Assembly: GCF_002775205.1 (NCBI RefSeq)
Contig: NC_036460.1
Span: 1,285,001-1,349,000, forward strand
DNA from: Xiphophorus maculatus
Lineage: Eukaryota > Chordata > Actinopteri > Cyprinodontiformes > Poeciliidae
Direction of reading: 5' to 3'
DNA length: 64,000 nucleotides
The translations under genes and the position numbers were made by a program. Below, piece by piece: positions 1 through 11,639 of the stretch; within the stretch, counting starts at the first letter, position 1, and each line of letters opens with the position of its first letter. The notes under the pieces are model-generated. The model was not told the origin of the DNA. It made no database searches and saw only the letters and a list, made by a program, of their open reading frames with translations.

Positions 1-1282
1 CCTCAACCTGTCCATCAGATACATGCTCATTATTTACAGCAACACTGCTGTGTAGACGGGTTTAAATAATAGATCCAACATGCTGTCCAGAACCAATGCT
101 GACACATATGAGGTGAGGCTTTGTGGAGGGACGGTGATCCCAGTTGGAAGAGTCAGACAACAAAGAGTTGAGTTCAGGGACCCTCGGGTGCTACAGTGGA
201 GATCAAACGGACTGCGGCTCTGGCACTGAAAAAGTCAGGAATACATGAATATAGATACCTGGTGGAGAGCGGATGAAAGGAGGGGAGATAGTGGATACAG
301 AAATGTATGGACAGGTGGATCTTTAATGAACATCTTTACTGCAGGCGAATAGCGTTGTCACTGCAGAAGCAAAAAAGATCCCTAAAATGTGTTTGAACAA
401 AATGTCACATCTTAGCAAATATATGCATCACAATAAAACTGTTTACTTGAGTCTGAATTCTTAACTCCACACATAAAGACATAAAGCTACAAAGACAAAG
501 ACGACCACATAGTGATGACAGCAAAACCTGGCAGAGTAAGGAGGATCGTCTGTTGGGAACTGGGGTTTTGGCCTTTGTGGGGACACGTTTTTGTTGCTGC
601 ATTCTCTCAGTCAGCCACTAGATGGAGCTAGGAGGTTTTCTGCTTGGAGGGCAGTGCTGGCGTCTGGATTCTACACACCTGCAATCAATACTGCTTCGTC
701 AGCGTGACGTATAAGAGGAGCGGTCTGCCAGCACTGAGTGTTAGCCAGTTTTGGTTCCCTTTTTGTGGTGAACTGGATATTAATCCTTACTGTGTTGCCT
801 GAGAACCCAATCTCCACAAGCTCAAGTTCCTCTGAAGAATCTTCTGGACCTTCATCCCACTGCTGGCAAAGAACCGCTTCTCTGCGAGCCACTGATCGAG
901 TTATTACCTGTCCGCCCTCCTACACAAACCTCCACCGCCAACATTCACACCGCTCAATTAAACAACTGGATCCGGACCTGGACTCTCTCTCCCTCCATAG
1001 TATCCAAACCCCAGTGACCACCTTATTCCCCCCTGGTGGATCCAGTCATCTCAACCACTAACCTCACCTCTGCAATATCAACTCGCTAACCATTTCATTC
1101 CTCACCTCTGTACTCAACTGTCTCCAGTGTTTCTGGTGAATCAGACTCTCCACCTCCAGGACAAGAATGACACATTGTACAAGAATTTCCTTGTACCAAA
1201 TAAACGTTACCTGATTTTTTAGTATCCTGTTTGTGTTCAGTATGTGGGTCAACCATTTAGCACCCAACATTACAGACAGCCA

Positions 1283-1283
<1 letters not shown>

Positions 1284-1323
<40 letters not shown>
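1284..1323. repeat. (TA)n microsatellite
   Basis: About 20 uninterrupted TA units. Confidence 0.95.
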
Positions 1324-1326
<3 letters not shown>

Positions 1327-4032
1327 ATCACATTAGAAACAACCCTAAACTTAAAGGTGTAGCAATCCTCCTCCGTTGTCAACAGAAGGTCTCATTAAAC
1401 AAGATCTGCCCAATCTTCCCAATTCTGCTGGTCAGACCATTAAATGAGCAAACTGCTCCTATCAAGATGCCAGCCCTGCTTTGCTAGAGGTGGCTCAGCT
1501 CAGACAGGAAGTGCAGACTCATGTTAGGTTGCCCTGGAGTTTTGATTCCACTTCATCTCCTGGATTTGAAAGGATTTGATTTGAGGTTGTGGAGGGGAAG
1601 CGTTTTAATGTCGCTGGTTGGCGCAAAAGCAGCATGCTGTGCTGCAGCTTCACAGCTGAAGAGCTGCAAATCAGGCACAGCGTGCTGGAGATCGGCCTCA
1701 CGCAGTTTTAAAGGAGACTTGATTCTTTTCAAACGCTGCTCTCATCTGCTGGAATTTTAAACTGAAAACTTGTTTAACATCCTTGAAGAATAAATTATAC
1801 AACCTTCAACCAAATACAACCAAAGGGAGCGGTTGCAACCAAATAGGTTATAGTTATGAAATGAATACACATGTGGTTGTTTGTCTGACTGGATATGAAA
1901 ACCCTGAATAGACTTTCCAACGTGCTGAAAAGAAATGTTAAAGGGCCAGTACCATGTAAAATCAACTTGTTTAACTTTCCATCATCAAACTTAAAGCACA
2001 TTCACATGATTTCACCAAGACCTTTGGGAAACATTACATATACAGTTAGTTGAATGTTAATTGTTATGTCATGATAGCCATTTATTATCCTTTGGTCATA
2101 ATCAGAAACTCAAATGATGATCTTTGTAAATCCCATAAACTTTCTACATGTGGGATTATTTTACTGTATGTGGAAAACGATGTAATTCAAAAGTTTATCC
2201 AGCATTTAGTACATTCATTATCCTGAATTCAACTTCATACAAATACACATAGTGCTGACTCTGTCAGAATGCTTTTAGTTTCAACTGTAATGAATCTAAA
2301 GTTGTCTAACAGACCTTTACTGCCCCCTAGTGGACATTGTTGAAAACACTTGATTTTACCAGCATCTCTTTATCCTCAATCATCTCCAGAGGCTGTTATG
2401 GTTCAGAACATTTAGCTATGATTAAGTTTCTTATTGTGCTTTTAGTCGACTATATTGGTTTGATTATTTGCTTATTTAATGTATAATAATATCAGCCAAA
2501 ATAATACAAATGGTCATTTAAAGAACAAAACATACATTAGATTAACAGTAAATACATAAATACTTCCTACTTTAAAAGGTTTGCTAGGGCTTTCTGTATG
2601 TTTTATTTTGAAATGTTGATATATTTTATGAATTCATTGTTCAGAAATCATTTATGCACCAGACATAGACCTGCAGCCCAGGGGCGGTTCTACATCGGGG
2701 CCAACAGGGCACCAAAGAAGTTATACTAAATAATTGTCTTATGTTAATACTCAGTGGTGTTTTTTTTAACCTTCACAATTTTACTTTTACAATGAATTAA
2801 AAATAATAGTGCTGCACTTTTAGCTGCTGTGTAGGATCAGACTTTCCATCTGTCAGGAATCCTGGATCTCTGGAGACACAAGTGGCTCTTTGGCTCACTT
2901 ATTATATCAAATGATGAAATATTGCTCTGCTTTTTTTGTTTCATTCTTTTTCAAGTGTTGCCATGGAAAACCAGTGACTACCCTGGGTTACCCTAACCCT
3001 AACCCTAAATTTGGTCTAGAGCCAGCCTCAAAACCTAACTCCTTATTTAACTCTGTAAAATACCAGAATGTTCACATAACTTTTATACTTTTGGCTGTCT
3101 GAGGATCATTTTTGAATACTAAATCAGGTGTTATGATCAGTTACTCAGTACTTGAGTAGTTTACCAAGTACTTTCTACGCCTGCTTAATTAAACATTTTA
3201 AGGTGCTACTCTGATTGGAGTACAGTTTTTTGGTACTGTAACCGACCTCTATGTATGAATGATTATTCTATGGATCACTTTTTAAAGACAAAAAACAATA
3301 CCATAGAATAATCTATCATTCAGCAGACGTCCCACCCCATGAGCGTAGGGCGACACGCCGTGGTGGGCGTCCCGGTGGCAACCCTAAGGAGTGTTAGCTA
3401 GCTGTCTAGCTTTGTAGAGCAACACATTGTGAGGGCAGCGCATATATATTTCTTAATAACATAATAAAAAAAACTTTAATTGTTCCAATAAACAAATGAT
3501 CTCTGCCTCATTCTGCATATTAAAATAAGTCAGAAGGTAACAGAAGAGCTGCTGCTGGAACGGCAGAGTAGCCTGAATGCAGAGTCACACAGAGAAATGG
3601 AGAAGGAAAGCAAGAAAGCAGCAGGTCAGACTAACCACACCCACAGTGGGTCAGGTGATTAGGCTAAATGTAGTGAACATACAGCTAACCTACTGTTATA
3701 CAGCGCGGCTCCATTGTTAAGGTCCAGAAGTGTCCCACTGTAAACCCCCAGAGGTTCAGATGCACCAGGTTCAGCAGAGACAGAACCCATGTTGGTCACT
3801 GTGAAACACTGGAAAGTATTTTATGGTACTAATCACAGCCTAGTTTGGCAACTGAACTGTCCAACTCAGAAAAAAGCTTGAAAAGCATCAAAAGAATCAG
3901 CTTGAGAGACTAAAAACTCAGGCCGTCTGCATATGAACAAGCAGTGATAAAAACAGCAAAAATCGTATGGGCTGACCATAAACACCCGGTGATCACTGAG
4001 TATGAATGAGACTGAGGGTGCCACAAAATGTC

Positions 4033-4069
4033 TAAACATTTTTTAGACCAACAGTCTAAAAAATGTTTA
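4033..4069. repeat. Perfect 16-bp hairpin with 5-nt loop
   Basis: TAAACATTTTTTAGAC, loop CAACA, GTCTAAAAAATGTTTA. No nearby gene explains it. Confidence 0.8.
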
Positions 4070-5998
4070 AGCTTTAAGCAGCTGCAGACATTGCTCTCTT
4101 TGTCTACATTGTCCCTGTAAAATAAATCAAGATTATAAAAAAGTTGTACCTTCTTTTTAAATTTGTCCTTCTTTTTGGTTTCACGGGTAAAAAAACTCAA
4201 CTTGCTCCAAATGTGTGATTATTTTTTAACAACCTTTGGTCACAGTTTTCAACATTGAATATTATTTGAATCACATAAACAATATTCTAATCCCTAAAGC
4301 TTCCAGGCATTTATGTGATAAAACTAATTAGTGAGATGCTTGAGTGCATGAACTGATGACAACTGACCCATTTTCAAATTAGTGCAGCTAAATGATATTT
4401 AACCGCTAGGGGGCGTCATAAGGTACTAAACGTTCATTTCCTGGTCACTGGGATTTTTACAGTCGCTACACACTGTACAGAGCACAGCCACATCACAAGT
4501 GAGACACACGTATTAATAGCAGCATTTGATGATTCACGTTCTCCTCGTTTGACCCAACAGTAAAAGTTTTTTCACATCGAATCAGCAAACAGCCTGCTGC
4601 CTTTGTGGACCCATTTCCACATTTCACTTCACTCAGTTAGCTGCACTAATTAAAGGCCTTCCTCTTGTGATGAACAATAAACACGGAGAGGTGGTGCTGC
4701 AGTGTCTATTTCTGAACATTTGTGCAAAGACTCAGCCTGCGGCAGACTGCAGAGAAACGCTGAACGAATGTGGAAAACAGGAACTTTCATCTCTAATCAA
4801 AGTCTGGAGCTTTTATCTGCCATTCAGCTTTGAAGTCAGGTGTGGGCTGATTTTTTTCCTTTTCATCAAGGAGTGAAGGTTTACTGTACATGTGCATCTG
4901 GAATAAAGTGCTTCATCTCAATTTGACATCCAGTCATATACAGCAGATGGAAGATTTTTCACTGAATTAAGTATAAGCAGAGACCAATCACACCTGCAGT
5001 TAAACATGTAGCATAATGAGCCTATTTAAAGCTAATCTTACAGCTAACTGATGTAGAAGATATGGGAAGTCAGCAGCTAGCAGTTAGCTCATATACTTCC
5101 TGCATTGTGTTAAAATGTATACATACAATCTTTCCCAGACAACCTTTCTTCTCATAGTGTTGTTTTTACAAACTGCAACACTGATGTTACTGAACACAGC
5201 AGCAGAGCTGGACTTTAAGACTCAGAGGTTTAATGCTGAATAAAAATCCTCCAGAGGCTACGAAGCCTTTCTGTTTTTTCTCATTTTTCTGATATCCTAT
5301 TTTGTGGAAGAATTTGTTTTTCTGTATGATTATTTAGTTCGTCCTTTCTGCCCCTTATTGTTACCAGCTATTGTTACCCTCTTTTGTCTTTCCTGTGTTT
5401 TGCATTTTCAAATGTTCTAGGTGCGTAAACCTGACACTGCCCTTAAACATCAGCCCAATAGAGAGTTTAACTTTCTCATTGACAGGTTGATTCATGTTTT
5501 TCACCATAGATTGTCCAAATTCCACCTATCACTGTCTCGATCTTCAGTCTGCTCCTGCAGGTCCTGACACAGTTAACTTTCTTCTAGCCAAAGAAGTGAA
5601 AGACCATTAAATTCATTCGCTTAGCATGCCAAGGCGGTGGGCTCTTTAAAGCAGACATCACCTGTGCATTCAAAGTCTTTCTCATTCACCCATATTTCTG
5701 GCATTTATCGACACGTTTCAGAAAGGAGCTTTTATTTCACAGTTTACCTGACTTTCAGTCATCAGGTATCCCCGAAAGATCAATCAAATCACTTTTCTCC
5801 TCTCAATTTTACCAACTGACAGATGTTTCAAATAACAATTGCTTACGTTTCTTGGCTATCTGAACTATGCAATTTGTACCATTCCTCAGAGAAATTCTAC
5901 ATTTCTAATATTTCATAAAAAATCAGCCAGCGTCCCTTCTGTTCAAAGCTCCCTCATCCTCTATCGTTCATGCAAGAGCATGTTTTTCTTCTACAATG

Positions 5999-6367
5999 TG
6001 TCATGAGGTGCAGTGTGGATGAGTGCTGAGGCAGACGAGATGGAACCAGGTTAGATGAATAATGGTGATTTAATGACGAAAAAGCCAACACAAAGTCCAA
6101 AACCAGGCAGCACTGCAGAGCGGAGACCAGGGCTCAACACAGGTAGCACTAGCTATACGAATGGACATCAAGACAGAGACAGCACGCACAAACGACGAGG
6201 ACCCGACAAGGACGCAGACACACAGGTGGCATTAAATACACAGAGGGTAATCACAGAAACGAGACACACCTGGGAATGATCAAGGGGAGACAGGACGGCA
6301 CAGAGACTCAGGGACACAGAAAACTCAGAAATAAACACAGAAAAACACAGATCACCACACAATGACT
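5999..6367. repeat. Probable non-autonomous dispersed repeat
   Basis: Words such as GGCAGACGAGATGGAACCAG and AGAGACTCAGGGACACAG are familiar from fish repeats. Ends GTCATGAGGTG and CACCACACAATGAC look like imperfect inverted ends. Confidence 0.4.
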
Positions 6368-7991
6368 TTCTCATTCATCCTATAGACATTCAACTCTACA
6401 CAAATGCATAACCCATATGAGCCAACCTTTATGTTCAGACCAGAATTTCAGCAAGTGTTTCATCTCAAGGTTCACACCTCAACTCAGAATCCTGAAATCC
6501 AGCCACTAGAGTCTGGTTCTCTAGCCATCTCAGTCTAGCCCTGTTAAAATCAGGCATCTCTCTCCAACATTATTCCGTCCCTTCTCTTTCACATAGGAGG
6601 CGCCTCTTCAGCATCCAGTCAGGCTATCTCCGATCAGACGATTCAAGTTTTGGGTCGCCTGTCATCCCAGGTTGTTGCAGTTCATGCATCTGCAACAACC
6701 TCAGCGATTTATTACAAGCTCATTCTCTCCTCTGTTCAATTTAAATCAGACTCTTTTGGGAGTCCTGTGCAGGTTGGGAAAATAACAGGAACTGTTTCCC
6801 AAAGACCAAACCCCCATGCAGAGTCTTCACCTCCCAAGCCCTCCATTATTCTCCCCAGATACCCAAATCAAGATAATTCACCCTTCATCCCCTCATCTTT
6901 CCTCCCCTTTTCCCTCCATCCCTATTTATTGAGTAAAGATCAATACATCTTTACTCCTATATCTTTGTGGTGTGGTCCTGCTAGTGAACCTTCATTTAAT
7001 ACTCCTTCCTCTTTTCATTAATTCCCATTTTCCCTGAAACCTTCTCCCATTTCTTGCCTTGTTTACATTTTCTGCGTCCTCAGTATGAAACCATGAGCTT
7101 CTCTGTTTTCTGCTTCAAACTTCTGCCAGCAGACATTGGTGTGTGGGATGTTCTGGGATTTGAAACTGCATTATTCAAGCTACTGCTTCAGAAAACACAA
7201 GGAGCAGAGGTGGAAATATTACAGGTACCCAAAGGATTATTTTAGCTTTACATCTTCATGAAAAATTCAAAGCATCATCGTCCTTCATGTTTTTGAACAC
7301 ATGGAATAATATTTCTAAAATGTGTTTCACCTCAGAGGCAGCAGAAAGGCACAGCAGATTCTAACATTCACCAGAAATAAATCTCCTGTCAAACATTTAA
7401 GACTGAAAGTCAGCACTTTGAAAGTAAAACAAGGAAAATAATTCACCTCCAGCTCAGGAGGAAGCCACAGATGTAAAAAGTTTAACATGGTTGAAATAAA
7501 GTAAGCTTTTAAATTAGCATACTTATACGTTGGTACCAATCTTCGTCTATTCTCCTTTTTTCTGTTTCTTTGCAGCAGCAGTTTCCTGTTTGTTCGAATT
7601 CCTCTGAGCTGCAGCAACAAGGAATTATGCAAGATGAGCCAATCATCACGTCCTCAGAGCTTCAGCACAATTCTGAAATATTCATTTGTTGATATTCATG
7701 GGTTGGCAAAAGGGTGCAGCCACATGTGAAAGGAAGAATAATAAGCAGAAGATGGAAGATTTTAGAGGAATGCAGTTGTAGTTCTTTCTATTCCCTGACA
7801 AACAACATAAACTCAGCCTTAATTTTGTATCCAAATCTAATTATGTTACCAAACTTCAATCAAAACATTCAAGTTGTAATTCATTGCATATTTATCTAGC
7901 TCAGTATGAGCTGGAAGGGCAAAAAAAGGATTTTCATTTGAGCTGTCAATGTGTTAACTCAGGATTATTCTATATAACTTAACACATAACT

Positions 7992-8053
7992 TCCTCGTTA
8001 GTACAGTGGTGAGTGTCACGCGGGAGACCGGGGTTCGATTCCCCAACGGGAAG
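7992..8053 (+). pseudogene. tRNA-Asp-derived sequence lacking 10 nt
   Basis: The 5' half (TCCTCGTTAGTACAGTGGTG) and the 3' half with an intact T-arm (GGGGTTCGATTCCCC) match eukaryotic tRNA-Asp(GUC). Ten bases forming the 5' side of the anticodon stem are missing, giving 62 instead of 72 nt. It therefore cannot fold as a tRNA. A familiar fish dispersed-repeat tail (AAAATGAGATC...TTAAATAAAGG, to about 8122) follows directly, so it may be a SINE head. Confidence 0.7.
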
Positions 8054-8125
8054 AAGTTACCTTCAGGTCCCTCTTGAAAATGAGATCTAGATCTCAACGG
8101 GGTTTACCTGATTAAATAAAGGAAT
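8054..8125 (+). repeat. Dispersed-repeat tail following the tRNA-like sequence
   Basis: Contains a short palindrome (GAGATCTAGATCTC) and ends in GATTAAATAAAGG, a tail I recognise as very common in fish genomes but cannot name. Confidence 0.45.
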
Positions 8126-9489
8126 ATAAACATTAATGTCACATTATCCACACTAGTAGCATTAGATACTCTCTCCTGCAGAGGGTTACCTGGTTCACAC
8201 TGCAGGTCTTATGCTGTGGTCAGCAATGCAGAATCGCAACTGTTAGTGAAAAGATGAGCAAGAAGAGTCAGACTGGTGAACTCAGCAGCAAATTTCACTT
8301 TAAAAACACCAAGATGGACGTTTGGATAAAACCAAGACAGCTTTCTTATTGCAGTGAAGCACAAACAGGTCAGAATTAATGTTTCTAAATTAGCATTTGA
8401 AACTAAAAGATTTATTTAAACCTTCTTGAATATGAAAACTTTGATAACCAAGATGTTCAATTTGAGATAAAACATTTTCTTAGACATTTTTTTGAAACTA
8501 CTTTTTTTTTACATTTCAAGTTTACAAAGTTAAGCATAGTGATCAATTGTGATTAATCACAGCGCTAGAGTACGGTTGATCTGATTAAATATTTGATCTA
8601 TTATCAGCACTAGTTTTGATGTTGGTGCACAGACTGAATTGTAGCTTATGCTGCATCAACAATGACAGTATGAAGTACCTTGTGTTAGTTCTCATACACC
8701 TGAACATGTTCCCATTTTGATTTGCACCTTTCCATTGCAGTAAGGAAGTTTGGTTGTTGTCCTGCTTTATTGTGAACCTCAGCTGAAGTCTCAAATTGTT
8801 TAGTCTCCCAACAGCTCCAATCATCTTCAGGGAGGAAGTGGTGCTAAGCAAAGATCAGGGGTGAGTTAGTAAAGGATTGCTTAGGATAATTACAAATCTT
8901 ATTTGATTTAGCAGATATACTGTAACACAGACAGCCAGTCAATACAACAGGCTGAAAATGCTGTTCTGCATTCTGGATGTGTGTAGTTGACTGGCCTGAA
9001 GCTGGTGATGTTGTTGAGGGCAGAAGGCAAACAGCACCAAGTCCAGACCTCCAGAGCTTCCACCCTACATCCCTGCTCCACCACACCTGAATGCAATGGC
9101 TGAAGACCCTCACCAGCACTCATTCAGCTCTGGAGAGGCCTGGCAACGAGTCATTCACTTCATCCAGGTGTGTTAGAGAAGGGATGCATCTACAAGTTCT
9201 ACTTATAGCTCTGAAGGACTGGACCTGGGTACCCCTGGTGTTGAGGATTAATTAAGCTCCAGTGGAGATTGTTGGGCTTCACAGTGGAGAGGCCAAATAA
9301 AATTTAAACAGCAGGTATCCAGAGAACCAACAGCGTGCAGATATGAAAACAACTGATTCTAGAGCAAAAAGAAACAAAGTGACAGTAACTGATTTACCAA
9401 AAGCTTGGCAGCAAAGAGAGGATGACTACTTCAGAAGAGAAAGGTGATTTGGCAGTGAATGAAACACCAAACATCAACAGAATGGCGTT

Positions 9490-9780
9490 AGAGAGAAGCA
9501 GAAAAGCAATTTCAGCAAAGCAGAAATAGATCTGTGGGTGCGTGAGGTGGAGAATCGTCCCATCTGGCAGCCACAGTAGTGGCGTGACAAACTATAGAAA
9601 GTGGCAATAGGTTGTTAAGTTGTCAATTCAGTGAGTGGCACAGAGACAAAAATGGCTGAGGTGAAGAAGTGGTCAGATTTGAAGGCGGAGGTGAAGAAGC
9701 TACTGACAGACGACAGGGGAGAGAGAACGACCTCCGTAGTGGGTTTGGCATCATCTCAGAAAAAAGGGAGACACTGATTT
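9490..9780 (+). mobile_element. Possible PIF/Harbinger Myb-like fragment
   Basis: From ATG at 9652 the frame reads MAEVKKWSDLKAEVKKLL, resembling the Myb/SANT-like protein of Harbinger transposons. Upstream there is a fragment resembling IDLWVREVENRPIW. Stops break it. Confidence 0.3.
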
Positions 9781-10879
9781 GGCACAGACCAGATGAACTA
9801 AGCTAAAAACTACCGTGGGCTAATCTGTTCTCCTTACATCTTCAGGTCTGGTCCTGTAATGATTTATGTTGTCAAGACAGCAAAGCAAAGCCAAGACATG
9901 ACACAACATTTATTTTAAATCTGAACTCAGGACTGAGGATCTGACACTTGCCTCCAGGAGAAAATCTTTGCTTGCAAACTGGGAGATGCAGTAGGAACTT
10001 TACATCCTGCATCTGCCAGCCATCTGAACCTGTTTAACTGCTGCACTCTGCTAATCGTTCCCTTGAAATAACCACCATCAGTATTCTGCCATTTGCACAA
10101 CACTTCCTTGTTATATTTTTCTTTTTGTGAATTTAATCAGAATAAGTGTGCACTGTAATTTCCCCACTGTTGTAATATTTTAGAAACATTTGCAGGGATA
10201 TAGTCAACCCTGTAAAATTTCAACTTACTATTTGTCCCTCAGCATATAATCATAATGAAAGGAGCATTTCAGGAACACATTCCCTTGTTGTTGGATCAAA
10301 AGATTGTTTTGTTCCTCTGAAGTCAAAGATGTTTGAGAGAAAATATACCAGAGAAGATTGATCTGATTACAGGTGGCACTGCTGCATGATATCAGTGACA
10401 ATAAAAGAGCTAATCGGCTGAAAAGAAGCTTTTGACCACAGATATTCAGCAGCACTTTGCTGCTTTGTAACCCTAACCCTAACCCTCTGAAAAAAAAAAC
10501 AAGCAACACGGTGGGATTCCTCAGGGTAATAAACCTTTTTACACTCACAAAATGTACTTTAAAATGTGATTCTATGTGTTACATGCCTGTATCATATATT
10601 TTACTTTTTCCTGAAAGCATGCTTTATGATTTGCATGCTGCTATTACCACTGGAACTTGAGCACCATGTCTCCTTAGTTAATTCCATCTGTACTGAGATT
10701 TTTGACCCTACAATTCCTTTTAATAATAAAATCACCAGAGTCCTGACTCAACAAGTCAGTATGTTAACTCAGACATGAATGCATGCAAGCTGAAAGACAA
10801 TGGCAGAAAGGGAGGATTGTTTTCATAAAGAAAAATCAAAGTGCTGTACAGGAAGCTAAGTCAAGTTTTCTTTAATGTC

Positions 10880-11265
10880 TCGTTGTCACGTTTGACCCAA
10901 ATCTTTTGACCCACATGCAGAACACTTTCAGGAGACAGAGAAAATCAGTTCAAGTTCATTGTACAAAATAGTAAAGAAAGTGCTTCTTTGTCCAGGAACA
11001 GGGAGTACAGGAGAGGCAGCAACATTGAAGACAAGGAAGATGAGGTGAGGAACAACTCAGCTGGTTATGAATGAGAATAGTGGATGGAGCTCTTACAGGT
11101 GTGATGAAGATGATCCACCAGGGGGGAAGAAGAGTTCCTGGGTCTCTGTGGGGACGTTGGTCCGGGAAGGTGTAGCACTGAAATCAGAGATCCGGGTAGG
11201 AAGCCGTGGAGGTATAGTTACAAGGCGGAGCGGTTTGAAGCTCAGACTTGGAGGGGGTGGAGCGG
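10880..11265. repeat. Probable dispersed repeat, class unknown
   Basis: Contains AGAAGAGTTCCTGGGTCTCTG and GGGACGTTGGTCCGGGAAGG, which I recall as a common fish repeat. The open frame inside it (67-90 codons) has no protein-like features. Confidence 0.35.
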
Positions 11266-11639
11266 ACGTTGGAATTAGAACCAGAAATCTTTACTCAATA
11301 GAACTGTCCTTCACACAGAAAGCATATTATATTGCATAAATTTGTGCATCCTATTTTATTGCTTATTGTTTTGTCCACATTATATTGGGCATTTTAAAAG
11401 AACTATTATGAGAATAATTACTAAACGGTATAGTCACCAGTGATAAAACGAAAAGTAGAGAGGCTTTGGACCGTGTCTCATAATCCAGGAGGATTTTTAT
11501 GAAGCGTGTCTTGAGGCTTGTGATGTTCGAAGCCTCAGGCTTTGACTGTTTCAGTGGCTGATTCAGGAACCGGTTTGTCAGTTTGAATATGGATCAAAAT
11601 AAATGACAGCAAAACTCTACTGAAAACTTGGAAGAGCTA

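Larger units (their letters stand above)
1..5990. other. No gene recognised
   Basis: Apart from the (TA)n at 1284, an inverted repeat at 3256-3322, a short CCCTAA run near 2995 and the 4033 hairpin, I see no exon with good splice sites. Short open frames here lack codon or domain signals. Confidence 0.6.
6368..11600. other. No intact gene; scattered repeats
   Basis: Holds the tRNA-Asp-like fragment, a possible Harbinger remnant, a (CCCTAA)n stub near 10468 and other repeats. A 123-codon open frame at 6650-7021 has no recognisable domain. Confidence 0.55.

Noticed and set aside
6650..7021. 123-codon open frame
   Set aside because: No domain, no splice support and a repetitive neighbourhood; no homolog recognised.
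7992..8053. Functional tRNA-Asp
   Set aside because: Ten bases of the anticodon stem are missing.
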